Shown here in pieces: positions 52,186 to 59,589 of a stretch of 64,000 nucleotides of DNA (position 1 is the stretch's first letter; each line of letters opens with the position of its first letter). Under the pieces are notes generated by a model. That model searched no databases, was not told the DNA's origin, and saw only the letters and a list, made by a program, of their open reading frames with translations. Source of the stretch: Fusicatenibacter saccharivorans (GTDB taxonomy: Bacteria > Bacillota > Clostridia > Lachnospirales > Lachnospiraceae); the NCBI RefSeq assembly GCF_015557635.1, contig NZ_JADNOP010000007.1:123291-187290 (forward strand). Reading direction: 5' to 3'. The translations under genes were made by a program, and so were the position numbers.

Positions 52186-53265
52186 TCATATCTCCATATC
52201 ACTGTCCATTCCATCGGCAATATCCTCATCCGATACACTTACCTCTCCACTCTCCTGCTGGCTCTGTGTATCTGCTTCCGGACCTTTTTCTGCCGTTTCT
52301 TCTGCTTCTTCATACACCTCCTCATCCGCCGCTGCCGGATTTTGTACTGCCTGATTATATTCCTCCAATGACACTGGCCTTGGATCAAATGACATTTTCG
52401 CATCTTCGTTTGCTGCTGTACTTTCTCCAAGTTGTTCATAAAGATTCTGATACGTTGCAATCATTTCCGCTTTAACAGTCTCTTCTGTGTTTTTATCTAC
52501 TTCTACATTTGTTCCAAAATACTGGTTCTGCAAAACCTGATTCAGATCTTTCTCAAAATTGGGGTTCTGAAATTCCAAAATTGCCTTTTGTTCCATCGCC
52601 TGATATCCCGTTGCGGCCATCGACTTTGTATATGCCTCGAAAGACGCCTCTGTTCCATATTTGCCGGACAGCTCCTGCAGAATAGATGCTGTCTTTTCTT
52701 CCGCTGTACGGTACGCATCCCTCTCTGTGGCCTGAAAATAATACATGTAATATCCATTTGCTGTTTCCCCCGTCATATACTGGCTTCCCCACTGACCCTT
52801 CCCATTCTGGAAAACGATACTGTTGGTATAACTGTTCGCCTGATATTCACTGGTCAGCTGCAAATCGTCAATCTGGATTGTTCCATCAATAATCTGATCC
52901 TGAAAGCAATGCATATTTTCATGCAGTATCGTGTTCAATGTCTGGCAGTTATAATCATCCATCCTGTGCTGAACAGTCTGCCCTTTGTATTCAAACGTCT
53001 GAACTCCACTGACCGCCATATCACGATTCACCTGAATCACACCATCTGCTGCATTTCCGCTTTCATTTACCGGAAGCTCTGCAAACCGTACCTCCGGGGC
53101 GCCTATCTCCCCCTTCTCCATTGCATCTCTGTTTACTACTTCCTGCAGAAGATCCAGCTTTTCACTTTCCGAAAGCCGGGCATAAGCAGATTCGCGGAAC
53201 ATGGAATACAGATGCCCGTCACTTACTTCCCCATATCTGGTTGGATGTACTCCGTATTCTCCCAT
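52186..53265 (-). CDS. HExxH protein with C-terminal SFDPxPV domain, putative metallopeptidase effector
   Basis: A 359-aa protein. Residues 1-285 hold a zinc-peptidase-like core: LNTILHENMHCFQDQI with H115-E116-x-x-H119, and E140 (LTSEYQAN) or E181 (ATERDAYRTAE) as possible third ligand. At 291 a second module begins exactly at a Met: MSFDPRPVSLEEYNQAV, then an acidic low-complexity tail ending DGMDSDMEI. The same module is a free 91-aa protein at 56048-56323. It lies 6 bp after the 101-aa gene and 14 bp before the TraG-like ATPase, so it may be that ATPase's cargo. Substrate unknown; no toxin-immunity pair shown. GAGGAGG precedes the ATG. Confidence 0.65.
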   Translation of the reverse strand: MGEYGVHPTRYGEVSDGHLYSMFRESAYARLSESEKLDLLQEVVNRDAMEKGEIGAPEVRFAELPVNESGNAADGVIQVNRDMAVSGVQTFEYKGQTVQHRMDDYNCQTLNTILHENMHCFQDQIIDGTIQIDDLQLTSEYQANSYTNSIVFQNGKGQWGSQYMTGETANGYYMYYFQATERDAYRTAEEKTASILQELSGKYGTEASFEAYTKSMAATGYQAMEQKAILEFQNPNFEKDLNQVLQNQYFGTNVEVDKNTEETVKAEMIATYQNLYEQLGESTAANEDAKMSFDPRPVSLEEYNQAVQNPAAADEEVYEEAEETAEKGPEADTQSQQESGEVSVSDEDIADGMDSDMEI

Positions 53266-53271
53266 AACAGA

Positions 53272-53577
53272 CTACCTCCTCATATTCCAGATCCTCATTT
53301 CTGCAGTCTCAATCTCTCCCTCCGCTAATTCTGTCATCACCTCCCACGCACTTAAAAAATCTTTGCTGTCCCAGATCGCCAGAATCATCGGCAGAGAATA
53401 TTTCCCAATATAAATATCGGTCAGTGTGCGATTTTCCGACCATTCCTGTACATTCTGCCGCAGCTTCTCGGGACATCTTTCCAGTATTTTTACCGCCTTG
53501 TTATGCGCGTCCTCTTCTGTAAGGTTATATTCCTTTACAATTTTATCCACCAGTTTTTCTCTGCTGCATTTTTCCAT
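53272..53577 (-). CDS. Small hypothetical protein, first gene of the HExxH-ATPase unit
   Basis: A 101-aa helical protein: KLVDKIVKEYNLTEEDAHNKAVKIL, then NRTLTDIYIGKYSLPMILAIWD and SAWEVMTELAEGEIETAEMRIW. I do not recognise a family. It is the first gene behind candidate promoter 2, and its stop overlaps the ribosome site of the HExxH gene, so it could be its adaptor or immunity protein. AAGGAG is 9 bp before the ATG. Confidence 0.6.
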   Translation of the reverse strand: MEKCSREKLVDKIVKEYNLTEEDAHNKAVKILERCPEKLRQNVQEWSENRTLTDIYIGKYSLPMILAIWDSKDFLSAWEVMTELAEGEIETAEMRIWNMRR

Positions 53578-53602
53578 ATGCGTTTCTCCTTCCCTGTTCT
53601 AC

Positions 53603-53636
53603 TTTTATATAGTGAAACATTGGTTTTCCCTTAACC
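53603..53636 (-). promoter_or_regulatory. Candidate alternative-sigma promoter 2 (GGTTAAGG-N16-CTATATAAA)
   Basis: GGTTAAGG (53636-53629), 16 bp, CTATATAAAA (53612-53603) on the minus strand. It lies 26-60 bp before the 101-aa gene and just downstream of the sigma-factor gene, whose product is the natural candidate to read it. Confidence 0.7.
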
Positions 53637-53691
53637 TTTTTTATAAAAAAAACGAGGATCCAATATACATATCAGATCCTCTGCTGTCACA

Positions 53692-54564
53692 CTACCTCTC
53701 TTGTTCGATTTCTCTCTTAAGTTTTTCCAGAAAAGTTCTCACCGTCCTGCTGATGCTTGCCTCATCGCGTCCATATTTCCTGGCCAGTTCTCTCTGGGTT
53801 GGCAATGTACCCTTTTTGTTCCATTCTTCTGCCACTTCTTTGCTGATAAAAGAATATTGCTGCTCCGAGTCTTCCAGACACAGCCATATTTTTGTTGTGA
53901 TAACATCTGAAACAATCGGCTGCTGCTTTGCTCTCAGTTCCTGGAACACTTTATCTACTTTATTCAGGATATTTTCTGCTTCTTCCTTCTCTTCAAATTC
54001 CCGTTCAATATTTACATTACCTGCAATATAACTCCACAGTTCTTCTTCCTCTTCGTCACTCATTGAATTACTCGTCGTAACTTTAACATCTGCCAGCTTT
54101 GCCAGCTCTCGAATGGTTTCCACCGGAAGCTGCATTACTTCTGCCAATTTTGAATACAGTTCTTCTGGTTTATCCTTCTTTTCTATTTTTTCTGCACACT
54201 TGATATACTTACGAACTGCTCTTATTTTATTTTCAGGAACGTGAACTCCTTTGTATGTATCCTCTAGCCCTTCTTCATATTTTGTATATGTAAATTTCTT
54301 CTTCCATTCATAATTAAAAAAATGAAGAAATTCACTCCTTGTACTATCATACTTATCAATACAGTAATTTGCAATTTCTGTAATCTCACATCCGTATGGC
54401 TCGTACTTTTCTTTGTTTATGGAAAGTAAATACAGATAAATATTCTCTATCATTTTTAAACGTGCATTTCGAAAAGCTACCGGTTCCGCCTTTTTATCCA
54501 AAGAGAACAACGGCGATTCCTGAATCAGTTTCTCATATTTTTCTTTATCAGCTCTCTTGTACAT
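53692..54564 (-). CDS. Sigma-70-family alternative sigma factor
   Basis: A 290-aa protein. Residues 60-95 fit a divergent region 2 (ITEIANYCIDKYDSTRSEFLHFFNYEWKKK). Residues 105-165 fit region 3, with VHVPENKIRAVRKYI, then EELYSKLAEVMQLPVETIRELAKLADV and a following SNSM segment like the sigma SLETP turn. Residues 253-285 are a region 4 helix-turn-helix (TQRELARKYGRDEASISRTVRTFLEKLK). ATG 54564 is favoured over GTG 54576 because AGGGGTG stands 9 bp before it. It begins 22 bp after the CARF-like gene, so the CARF-like protein may control it. Divergent from housekeeping sigma in region 2. Confidence 0.7.
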   Translation of the reverse strand: MYKRADKEKYEKLIQESPLFSLDKKAEPVAFRNARLKMIENIYLYLLSINKEKYEPYGCEITEIANYCIDKYDSTRSEFLHFFNYEWKKKFTYTKYEEGLEDTYKGVHVPENKIRAVRKYIKCAEKIEKKDKPEELYSKLAEVMQLPVETIRELAKLADVKVTTSNSMSDEEEEELWSYIAGNVNIEREFEEKEEAENILNKVDKVFQELRAKQQPIVSDVITTKIWLCLEDSEQQYSFISKEVAEEWNKKGTLPTQRELARKYGRDEASISRTVRTFLEKLKREIEQER

Positions 54565-54586
54565 ACCCTCACTCACCCCTGTAAAA

Positions 54587-55204
54587 TTAAAACGTTAAAA
54601 GTGTATTGAACATTCTTCTCGCCTTATCCGGGTCTGTGCACTGAATTGTATTTGTGACAGAGCTCAGACAGTACAACGGCATCATATCACAGATCTTTGT
54701 ATCAACCGCCCGGCCATTTTCAAAGCTTGCCTGACCATAGACAATATTATCTACCGTACAGTTTAAAAATTTCTCTACAAAACTAAGCGTTGTAAACAAC
54801 ACAATCGGCAAGTCCTTCGGACCATATGTGATGTCTGCCAGAATATGGGAATTGTCCGAAATATGCGCCACAATTTCTTTCATCAGCTGCTCATGTACCG
54901 TCTGGTGCTCTTCAAATTCAGAATCGATTATCGTATATGAAATGTCGGCGTCAATTTTCTCATTTACTGCTTCCAGTTCTTCCCTGAAACGCTCTATATT
55001 TTTTTTGTAATGATCATTCTTGTCTTTTTTTACCAGCAGAATAGCATCCAGCTCATCCTCCGATGTCATAGTTTTTTCAAGAAACGCACAAATCGGATAA
55101 CTCACCTTTCTGTCGGATACAGGAAGAGATCTGTCTGTACTGGAATATATCACCTGATCAAGATTCTCCTTCATTGAAATGTTGCAAATAACCGTTTTTT
55201 TCAT
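54587..55204 (-). CDS. Orphan CARF-like (TM1812-type) ligand-sensing protein
   Basis: A 205-aa Rossmann-like protein. It starts KKTVICNISM, has a strand DAILLVKKDKNDHY near 53-66, and a hallmark DITYGPKDLPIVLFTTLSFVE at 124-144 ending in VDNIVYGQ. The D-I-T-x-G-x-x-x-L-P pattern followed by a helix and IxYG is that of the TM1812/Csx-type CARF proteins of type III CRISPR systems, which sense cyclic oligoadenylates. There is no effector domain after it and no CRISPR array here. It lies next to a sigma factor; a PD-(D/E)XK gene is in the same cluster. ATG 55204 follows GAGAGGTG. Function unknown. Confidence 0.65.
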   Translation of the reverse strand: MKKTVICNISMKENLDQVIYSSTDRSLPVSDRKVSYPICAFLEKTMTSEDELDAILLVKKDKNDHYKKNIERFREELEAVNEKIDADISYTIIDSEFEEHQTVHEQLMKEIVAHISDNSHILADITYGPKDLPIVLFTTLSFVEKFLNCTVDNIVYGQASFENGRAVDTKICDMMPLYCLSSVTNTIQCTDPDKARRMFNTLLTF

Positions 55205-55239
55205 CTTGTGCACCTCTCTTTATAATTCATTATAATATC

Positions 55240-55297
55240 GCAGACATCCCGAATCCCTGTACAATTTTTCTTCCTGTAGATTCTGTTGAATGTCTGC
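55240..55297. promoter_or_regulatory. Long inverted repeat before the CARF-like gene
   Basis: GCAGACAT (55240-55247) and ATGTCTGC (55290-55297), with an inner GAATC..CAGG / ACAGG..GATTC pairing. On the minus strand it is followed at once by TATTATAATG, a probable extended -10. It may be a terminator of the PH-like gene or an operator of the CARF-sigma unit. The rest of 55205-55396 shows nothing else. Confidence 0.5.
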
Positions 55298-55396
55298 AAT
55301 GCAATTGGTTCTTTCAAATTATTATAGACAGTTCGCTGCACAAATACAATCGTTTCACATCTTTTTTCTTTATATGTTTGATTTTCAGTTTTTATC

Positions 55397-56032
55397 TCAC
55401 ACCATCTGACTTAATTCCATAGCATATTTCAGGCGAACATTTCTCAGCACCTCACTTCCATACTCAAACCCAGTATAATCACTCAAAAACGAAATATCAC
55501 AAATCCGAAAAATACGCTGCATTATGGTCTGGTTGATTCTAATCTGTATATTCTTCGTCTTGATTTTCATATATGTTCTTTTTATCACCCCTTTTTGAAT
55601 ACAAATTCCCTGATCAGGCGAAAAGGAATATTTTTCGAATGGCCAGAATACATTTCGTGTATTCCATGGTAATTCATCATCTGTCTCATACGAACTGGCT
55701 AAATAATCATTTTGTGCTTCTGAAGTTTCTTCCATATCAGGAATATTTTTCAGAACCATAACACCCAGAACAGCTATCCCTATCAGAAGAAGCATCTCCA
55801 CGTCACCTGGCAGTTTCAGACACGTTACCACTACCGTTAATGCAGAAATCCCCAGGGCAGCTTCTCTCGCTTTTTTATTATTTCCGATTAATATAATGGA
55901 AAGAAGCGTATCCATGATAATTTTAATTCCATTCACGCTGCTCTCTCCGGCTCGCGTATTAAGCAACAAAAGAATAAGCCAGATTCCAAAACCTTTGCCA
56001 AAGTTTTTCACACTTTTCTTTACAGATTCCAT
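55397..56032 (-). CDS. Membrane protein with bacterial PH-like (bPH2/YdbS) domain
   Basis: A 211-aa protein with three hydrophobic segments before residue 95 (GIWLILLLLNTRAG, IIMDTLLSIILIG, VEMLLLIGIAVLGVMVL). The soluble end contains GICIQKGVIKRTYMKIKTKNIQIRINQTIMQRIFRICDISFLS, the pattern of bacterial PH-like YdbS/YdbT domains. These sit at the membrane in poorly known signalling or export roles. It follows the SFDPKPV protein by 15 bp with GAGGAG before the ATG, so both share the repeat-type promoter near 56370. Confidence 0.6.
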   Translation of the reverse strand: MESVKKSVKNFGKGFGIWLILLLLNTRAGESSVNGIKIIMDTLLSIILIGNNKKAREAALGISALTVVVTCLKLPGDVEMLLLIGIAVLGVMVLKNIPDMEETSEAQNDYLASSYETDDELPWNTRNVFWPFEKYSFSPDQGICIQKGVIKRTYMKIKTKNIQIRINQTIMQRIFRICDISFLSDYTGFEYGSEVLRNVRLKYAMELSQMV

Positions 56033-56047
56033 CTTTTTTCTCCTCTC

Positions 56048-56323
56048 TTAAACATCCATACCATCGTCATCAATACCGCTGTTATCAATGCCTTCCGAGT
56101 CTTCGATACCGGAATCTACTTCTGTCTCGTTCTGCATGTCCTGTTCCTGCTGAAATTCCTCTACCGCATCAAGGTATTTCTTACTCATTTCAGCCGTTGA
56201 CTGAATTGCATCTTCTTCTGTCATGGAAGGATCCTGCATTGCCTGTTCATAATATGCATTCACAGTATCTCTGAGACTCTGGTTATACTCTTCCAATGTT
56301 ACCGGTTTTGGATCAAAACTCAT
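56048..56323 (-). CDS. Small acidic SFDPKPV-domain protein
   Basis: A 91-aa protein beginning MSFDPKPVTLEEYNQSL, then a helical stretch (AYYEQAMQDPSMTEEDAIQSTAEMSKKYLDAVEEFQQEQ) and an Asp/Glu/Gly tail ending DDDGMDV. The N-terminal 15 residues match residues 291-305 of the HExxH protein at 52186-53265, and both tails end in D-G-M-D type acidic runs. It is a free copy of the domain fused there, so it may be a secretion signal/adaptor or an immunity-like partner. AGGAGG is 7 bp before ATG 56323, which is chosen over 56359. Confidence 0.7.
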   Translation of the reverse strand: MSFDPKPVTLEEYNQSLRDTVNAYYEQAMQDPSMTEEDAIQSTAEMSKKYLDAVEEFQQEQDMQNETEVDSGIEDSEGIDNSGIDDDGMDV

Positions 56324-56353
56324 CTTGTTTCCTCCTTTGCTTTCGATGATATG

Positions 56354-56476
56354 TTCCATTTCTGAAGTACAAGTTTAGTGTACAGGATTTTCAAAACATC
56401 CTCTGCCGCATATCAGAAAAAAAAGATACAAAAAAGAAGCTCTGCGGCATTTCAGCTAATACCGCAAAACTTCTTT
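56354..56476 (-). promoter_or_regulatory. Repeated terminator-plus-promoter cassette, copy 1
   Basis: About 100 bp of this segment match 59590-59710. In minus-strand order: an imperfect terminator hairpin (56435-56476, CTGCGG/CCGCA core) with T run, a small stem CTG-ATATG-CAG, a -10-like TACACT, the dyad GTACA-N7-TGTAC (56367-56383 region), and TTCAGAAATGG. It stands just before the SFDPKPV gene and so combines the end of one transcript with the start of the next. A weak dyad-bound regulator is implied. Confidence 0.55.
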
Positions 56477-56709
56477 TCTTCTAATTGCATCCAGAATGTA
56501 TGTCTTCTGTTATTATACAGGCTCATTGGTATATACGTTTGAAGATTTACAATATTTTCTATCAATTGTTTAAAGCTGATTGTTATCGTTTTACTTTCAT
56601 CTTTTGCTATTTTTTTCTGGTATGAGATCTGTGTTTGTTTTCTCTCCAGCTTACTGAGTGTATAACCAAATTTTCTGGATTCTTCTTCGTTCAGATTAAA
56701 CGTTATGAT

Positions 56710-57096
56710 TTATATATGGATAAAGCCTATCTTATTCCGTGTAAACAGCAGGCGAATTTTCGGCATTTTAAAGTTAATCCTGATCTTATCCATGGTATAT
56801 GTAGTCTGCTCTTTATTCGAAATACCAAGGATACTTCTTACCGGAGAATCCAGTTCCATTCTTATTATTTTGTAACGATCATCCTCTAATAAAGGCGACC
56901 CTTTCTTCTGTTCGTTGTTTTCAAGCGGCTTCATTCTAAAACACTTCTGAAACCAGATCTTTGAATCCATGCCTTTTTCTCTGCAGACTTCCACCTTTTC
57001 TTTACACATATCGCATCTGTCTTCAGGCAATTTATCATTTTGTTCCGAATCGTACTGGAAAGGAATCAGCAAATTATACTTCACACTCTGAAACAT
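56710..57096 (-). CDS. Hypothetical protein
   Basis: A 128-aa protein starting MFQSVKYNLLIPFQYD after AGGAGG. A CDMCKEKVEVC segment near residues 28-38 could hold a metal. The rest is charged (YKIIRMELDSPVRSILGISN, MDKIRINFKMPKIRLLF). No family recognised. A sigma-A-like promoter (TTGAAT, 17 bp, TACTAT) lies upstream between 57150 and 57195, with two ACTAATAAG direct repeats after it. 56477-56709 holds no gene. Confidence 0.5.
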   Translation of the reverse strand: MFQSVKYNLLIPFQYDSEQNDKLPEDRCDMCKEKVEVCREKGMDSKIWFQKCFRMKPLENNEQKKGSPLLEDDRYKIIRMELDSPVRSILGISNKEQTTYTMDKIRINFKMPKIRLLFTRNKIGFIHI

Positions 57097-57278
57097 CTTA
57101 TTCCTCCTTCGTTTACACAAATTCTTAAATTTATCTTATTAGTAAATTTCACACACTTATTAGTATAGTATTACATCTTTTTCTTAAATTCAACCTGTTT
57201 CCTTTGAAAATTCTGTTGCTATCTGTGCACGACTTTTAAAAAAGTAAAAGAGTCTGAAAAAGTTAATTTTATAACAAA

Positions 57279-57317
57279 GAGGTTCTGCGGCATTTTTATT
57301 AATGTCGCAGAACCTCT
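57279..57317 (-). terminator. Terminator hairpin, third member of the GAGGTTCTGCG repeat family
   Basis: GAGGTTCTGCG (57279-57289) pairs with CGCAGAACCTC (57306-57316), with ATT/AAT extension. The same stem occurs at 59671-59710 and, degraded, at 56435-56476. Confidence 0.8.
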
Positions 57318-57328
57318 CAAAAAAATTG

Positions 57329-57511
57329 TCAATCCTCATCTTCTATCGTTCCAAAAAGCTCATCAAACTTGGCCTCCAGCATTTCCTGTAAAGAACGCGT
57401 TTTTTCATCAAGATCATCATCCGCACTCTTTGGATTGCTTTTCTTCTCCTCCTCTTCCTTATTGCGCATAATATTTCTCATTGCTTCGGCAAATTCCATA
57501 TGTTTATTCAT
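57329..57511 (-). CDS. Small charged hypothetical protein
   Basis: A 60-aa protein: MNKHMEFAEAMRNIMRNKEEEEKKS, then a DDDLDEKTRSLQEMLEAKFDELF helix and an acidic end. Probably a coiled, soluble protein. ATG 57511 has GGGGAG 8 bp upstream and lies 19 bp after the winged-helix gene, so it is the last gene of that unit. No family recognised. Confidence 0.55.
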   Translation of the reverse strand: MNKHMEFAEAMRNIMRNKEEEEKKSNPKSADDDLDEKTRSLQEMLEAKFDELFGTIEDED

Positions 57512-57530
57512 TAATTCATCTCCCCTCTTT

Positions 57531-58553
57531 TCAGGCAGTCTCTCGAAAGAATTCTTTGTTTTCCGGAAGTGTATACCAGCTCTGCGTATTATCTTCTCCC
57601 AATGCATAAATGGATACCCGGGAGCGTTTCATATTAAGCAGATCCTCCGTAAAAAGAATCGGATCTTCTTCTCTCCACAAGCCGTTTTCTCTCAAATATT
57701 CGGCAATTTTAATGTTGTGTTCGAGGGATTGTCCGCAAATAATCATCTGAGGATATGCGGTATCACCATGAAAATTTGAAGCAAGATACTCTTCATTATT
57801 AACCAGGTTATAATAACGCTCGATTTTGTTCAGCAGCTTCTCATAGGAGTCTGGTGTATCCCGCACGACCTCATAAGCCAATACAGATTCCTCATCAATT
57901 CGAACATTGGCAGCTGTACGAATCATACAGTCTTCTCCTGCCTGTTCAAGATTGTTTGCCCGCATGGTTTCCATGATGCCGAATCGCTGCATCTGGGTGT
58001 TGCTCATCAGAAGGTTAAGAACAATCTGATTGCCGACCAGAATACGCTTTACATCGCAGGGAGTATTATTAGACATTCCTTTTTCTTTTCGTCTGGAATA
58101 CGATACATAGCGGTTTCCCATATGAAAGACCACTCCGCTTTCCATCGCGAATGTATGACCAAAGTAGTCCAGTTCGTAATATTTCAGTCCATGTTCGAAC
58201 CCGAAAGATACCATCTCATTTTCCTGGATCACGTGATATTTCATCAGTTTAAGAATACGCCTTCTTAATCTTTGGCGTGTCACATCATATCCTCTGAGTG
58301 TAATGTATTCATAGATCTGCAACGAATTAAGGTATTTTGCTACCGCAATTTCCTCAATGATGGCAATGTCTGTGTCATCCAGAAGATCATAAATTTCATC
58401 CACACTGGTCATACAGTGCTGCACAAAAGAATGTTCAATGTGTTCATCCTCTCCGGCTGCAAAGATCGGGGTTTCAGAAATTGCAGACTCTGCCAGCTCA
58501 GCTGTCATTCTTGCATAGTTTTTAGGATCGTTCCATTTGCTATAGTTCATCAT
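57531..58553 (-). CDS. Winged-helix protein, possibly replication-relaxation (Replic_Relax) family
   Basis: A 340-aa protein. A winged-helix segment near residues 60-135 (IIEEIAVAKYLNSLQIYEYITLRGYDVTRQRLRRRILKLMKYHVI) is followed by HGLKYYELDYFG, then an alpha/beta domain with YPQMIICGQSLEHNIKIAEYL and FTEDLLNMKRSRVSIYAL. This layout, and the company of TraG-like ATPases, recalls Replic_Relax proteins of mobile elements, which combine a winged helix with a nuclease-like fold. No catalytic set stands out, so this is tentative. ATG 58553 follows GGAAGGGAG. It lies 17 bp after the PD-(D/E)XK gene. Confidence 0.45.
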   Translation of the reverse strand: MMNYSKWNDPKNYARMTAELAESAISETPIFAAGEDEHIEHSFVQHCMTSVDEIYDLLDDTDIAIIEEIAVAKYLNSLQIYEYITLRGYDVTRQRLRRRILKLMKYHVIQENEMVSFGFEHGLKYYELDYFGHTFAMESGVVFHMGNRYVSYSRRKEKGMSNNTPCDVKRILVGNQIVLNLLMSNTQMQRFGIMETMRANNLEQAGEDCMIRTAANVRIDEESVLAYEVVRDTPDSYEKLLNKIERYYNLVNNEEYLASNFHGDTAYPQMIICGQSLEHNIKIAEYLRENGLWREEDPILFTEDLLNMKRSRVSIYALGEDNTQSWYTLPENKEFFRETA

Positions 58554-58569
58554 CTTATTCTCCCTTCCA

Positions 58570-59355
58570 TTACAGATCATTTTCAATCATCGTGATCAGC
58601 TTCTGTCTCAGGTTATCCTGCTCCAGATTGGCACAGTAGTATTCGCAGAAATACTCGATGGTCTCCATCTGAGATGTTGTCAGATAGTTATCAATCAGGA
58701 GCAATCTGTTTGGAATAATACCGTATTCCTGGCCAATGCGGGCCAGTTTATCGAAGTCATGGAAATTCTTCCCTGATTTGATTTCGATTACATAAACGAT
58801 GGAATCTGTCACATTTTCAATGATCAGATCAAACTCGTTCTTCAGCCTGCCGTCAACAGTCGCCACCTTTGTGTTTGCATAAAGCTTAAACTGCTTCTGA
58901 TGCTTCTTTTCCAGTTCCGTGAGGACATCCTGAACAACCTTGCGGATGGCGATTTCCATGTACTGGCCGGTAATAAACATCTGCGCTCTCGGGCTGAAGA
59001 TCAGTTTACCGTTGATGACATCACAGTCTGCACAGTAACGAATCTCAGACATAACGCCATACAGACTCTCAAAGAGATCAATAATACTGCTCTTTGCCTC
59101 TTTCGAAAGGCCGCGCAGGCTGAGATGGAAGTCTTCCTGTTTTGTTACATAGAACCCTCTCAGGTTATTGAGAAGACCTCTGATTTCTGCATCCAGATAC
59201 AGCATCTTACATGCCAGATCTTCCACTGCATGAGGAACCAGATCAGCATTCTGAGAATACTCGATTTTGATATTCTGGCTTCTCTTGGTCAGTACATCAG
59301 CTACAAGATCTCTGTTTTCGGCAGTTACCAGTTTTAATGCAGTTGCTTTGATCAT
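58570..59355 (-). CDS. PD-(D/E)XK nuclease related to Card1/Can2-type (DUF1887) domain
   Basis: A 261-aa protein. Residues 1-120 form a helical region of unknown fold. Residues 128-195 show the nuclease signature: GQYMEIAIRKVV (Glu134), KNEFDLIIE (Asp176) and VIEIKSGK (Glu191, Lys193). The order G-x-x-x-E, N-E-x-D, E-x-K is that of Card1/Can2 nucleases, which fuse it to a CARF domain; here a CARF-like protein is a separate gene in the same cluster. DNA or RNA cleavage under ligand control is possible but unproven. GAGGAGG stands 8 bp before the ATG, overlapping the end of the 63-aa gene. Confidence 0.65.
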   Translation of the reverse strand: MIKATALKLVTAENRDLVADVLTKRSQNIKIEYSQNADLVPHAVEDLACKMLYLDAEIRGLLNNLRGFYVTKQEDFHLSLRGLSKEAKSSIIDLFESLYGVMSEIRYCADCDVINGKLIFSPRAQMFITGQYMEIAIRKVVQDVLTELEKKHQKQFKLYANTKVATVDGRLKNEFDLIIENVTDSIVYVIEIKSGKNFHDFDKLARIGQEYGIIPNRLLLIDNYLTTSQMETIEYFCEYYCANLEQDNLRQKLITMIENDL

Positions 59356-59357
59356 AC

Positions 59358-59549
59358 TTAAACCTCCTCGTATTTCAGAACCATTCGTCTGGTTTCCTTT
59401 TTCTGTCGATTACGTTCGTACCTGGTTTTCAGTTCCATGCAGGTCGTAGGGCGTGTCCAGATATCACCTTTTTTCAAGGCAATTTCACGTTCTGCTCCAC
59501 GGCTGGCATTGAACTGTGTTATTTTACGTTTCTGAACTGAGTTCTTCAT
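59358..59549 (-). CDS. Small basic hypothetical protein
   Basis: A 63-aa, strongly basic protein (MKNSVQKRKITQFNASRGAE, then RPTTCMELKTRYERNRQKKETRRMVLKYEEV), likely to bind nucleic acid. ATG 59549 has AGGAGGT 7 bp upstream. It heads the unit with the nuclease and winged-helix genes, behind the second terminator-plus-promoter cassette. No family recognised. Confidence 0.6.
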   Translation of the reverse strand: MKNSVQKRKITQFNASRGAEREIALKKGDIWTRPTTCMELKTRYERNRQKKETRRMVLKYEEV

Positions 59550-59589
59550 CTCGAATACCTCCTTCACTTTTAAATAGATTTCAAAACAT

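Noticed and set aside
54587..55204. Type III CRISPR locus
   Set aside because: No Cas10, Csm/Cmr protein or repeat array in the window; only an isolated CARF-like domain.
48274..59549. Complete conjugative element or prophage
   Set aside because: No integrase, classical relaxase, mating-channel, capsid or terminase genes seen; only TraG-like ATPases and a doubtful Replic_Relax protein.
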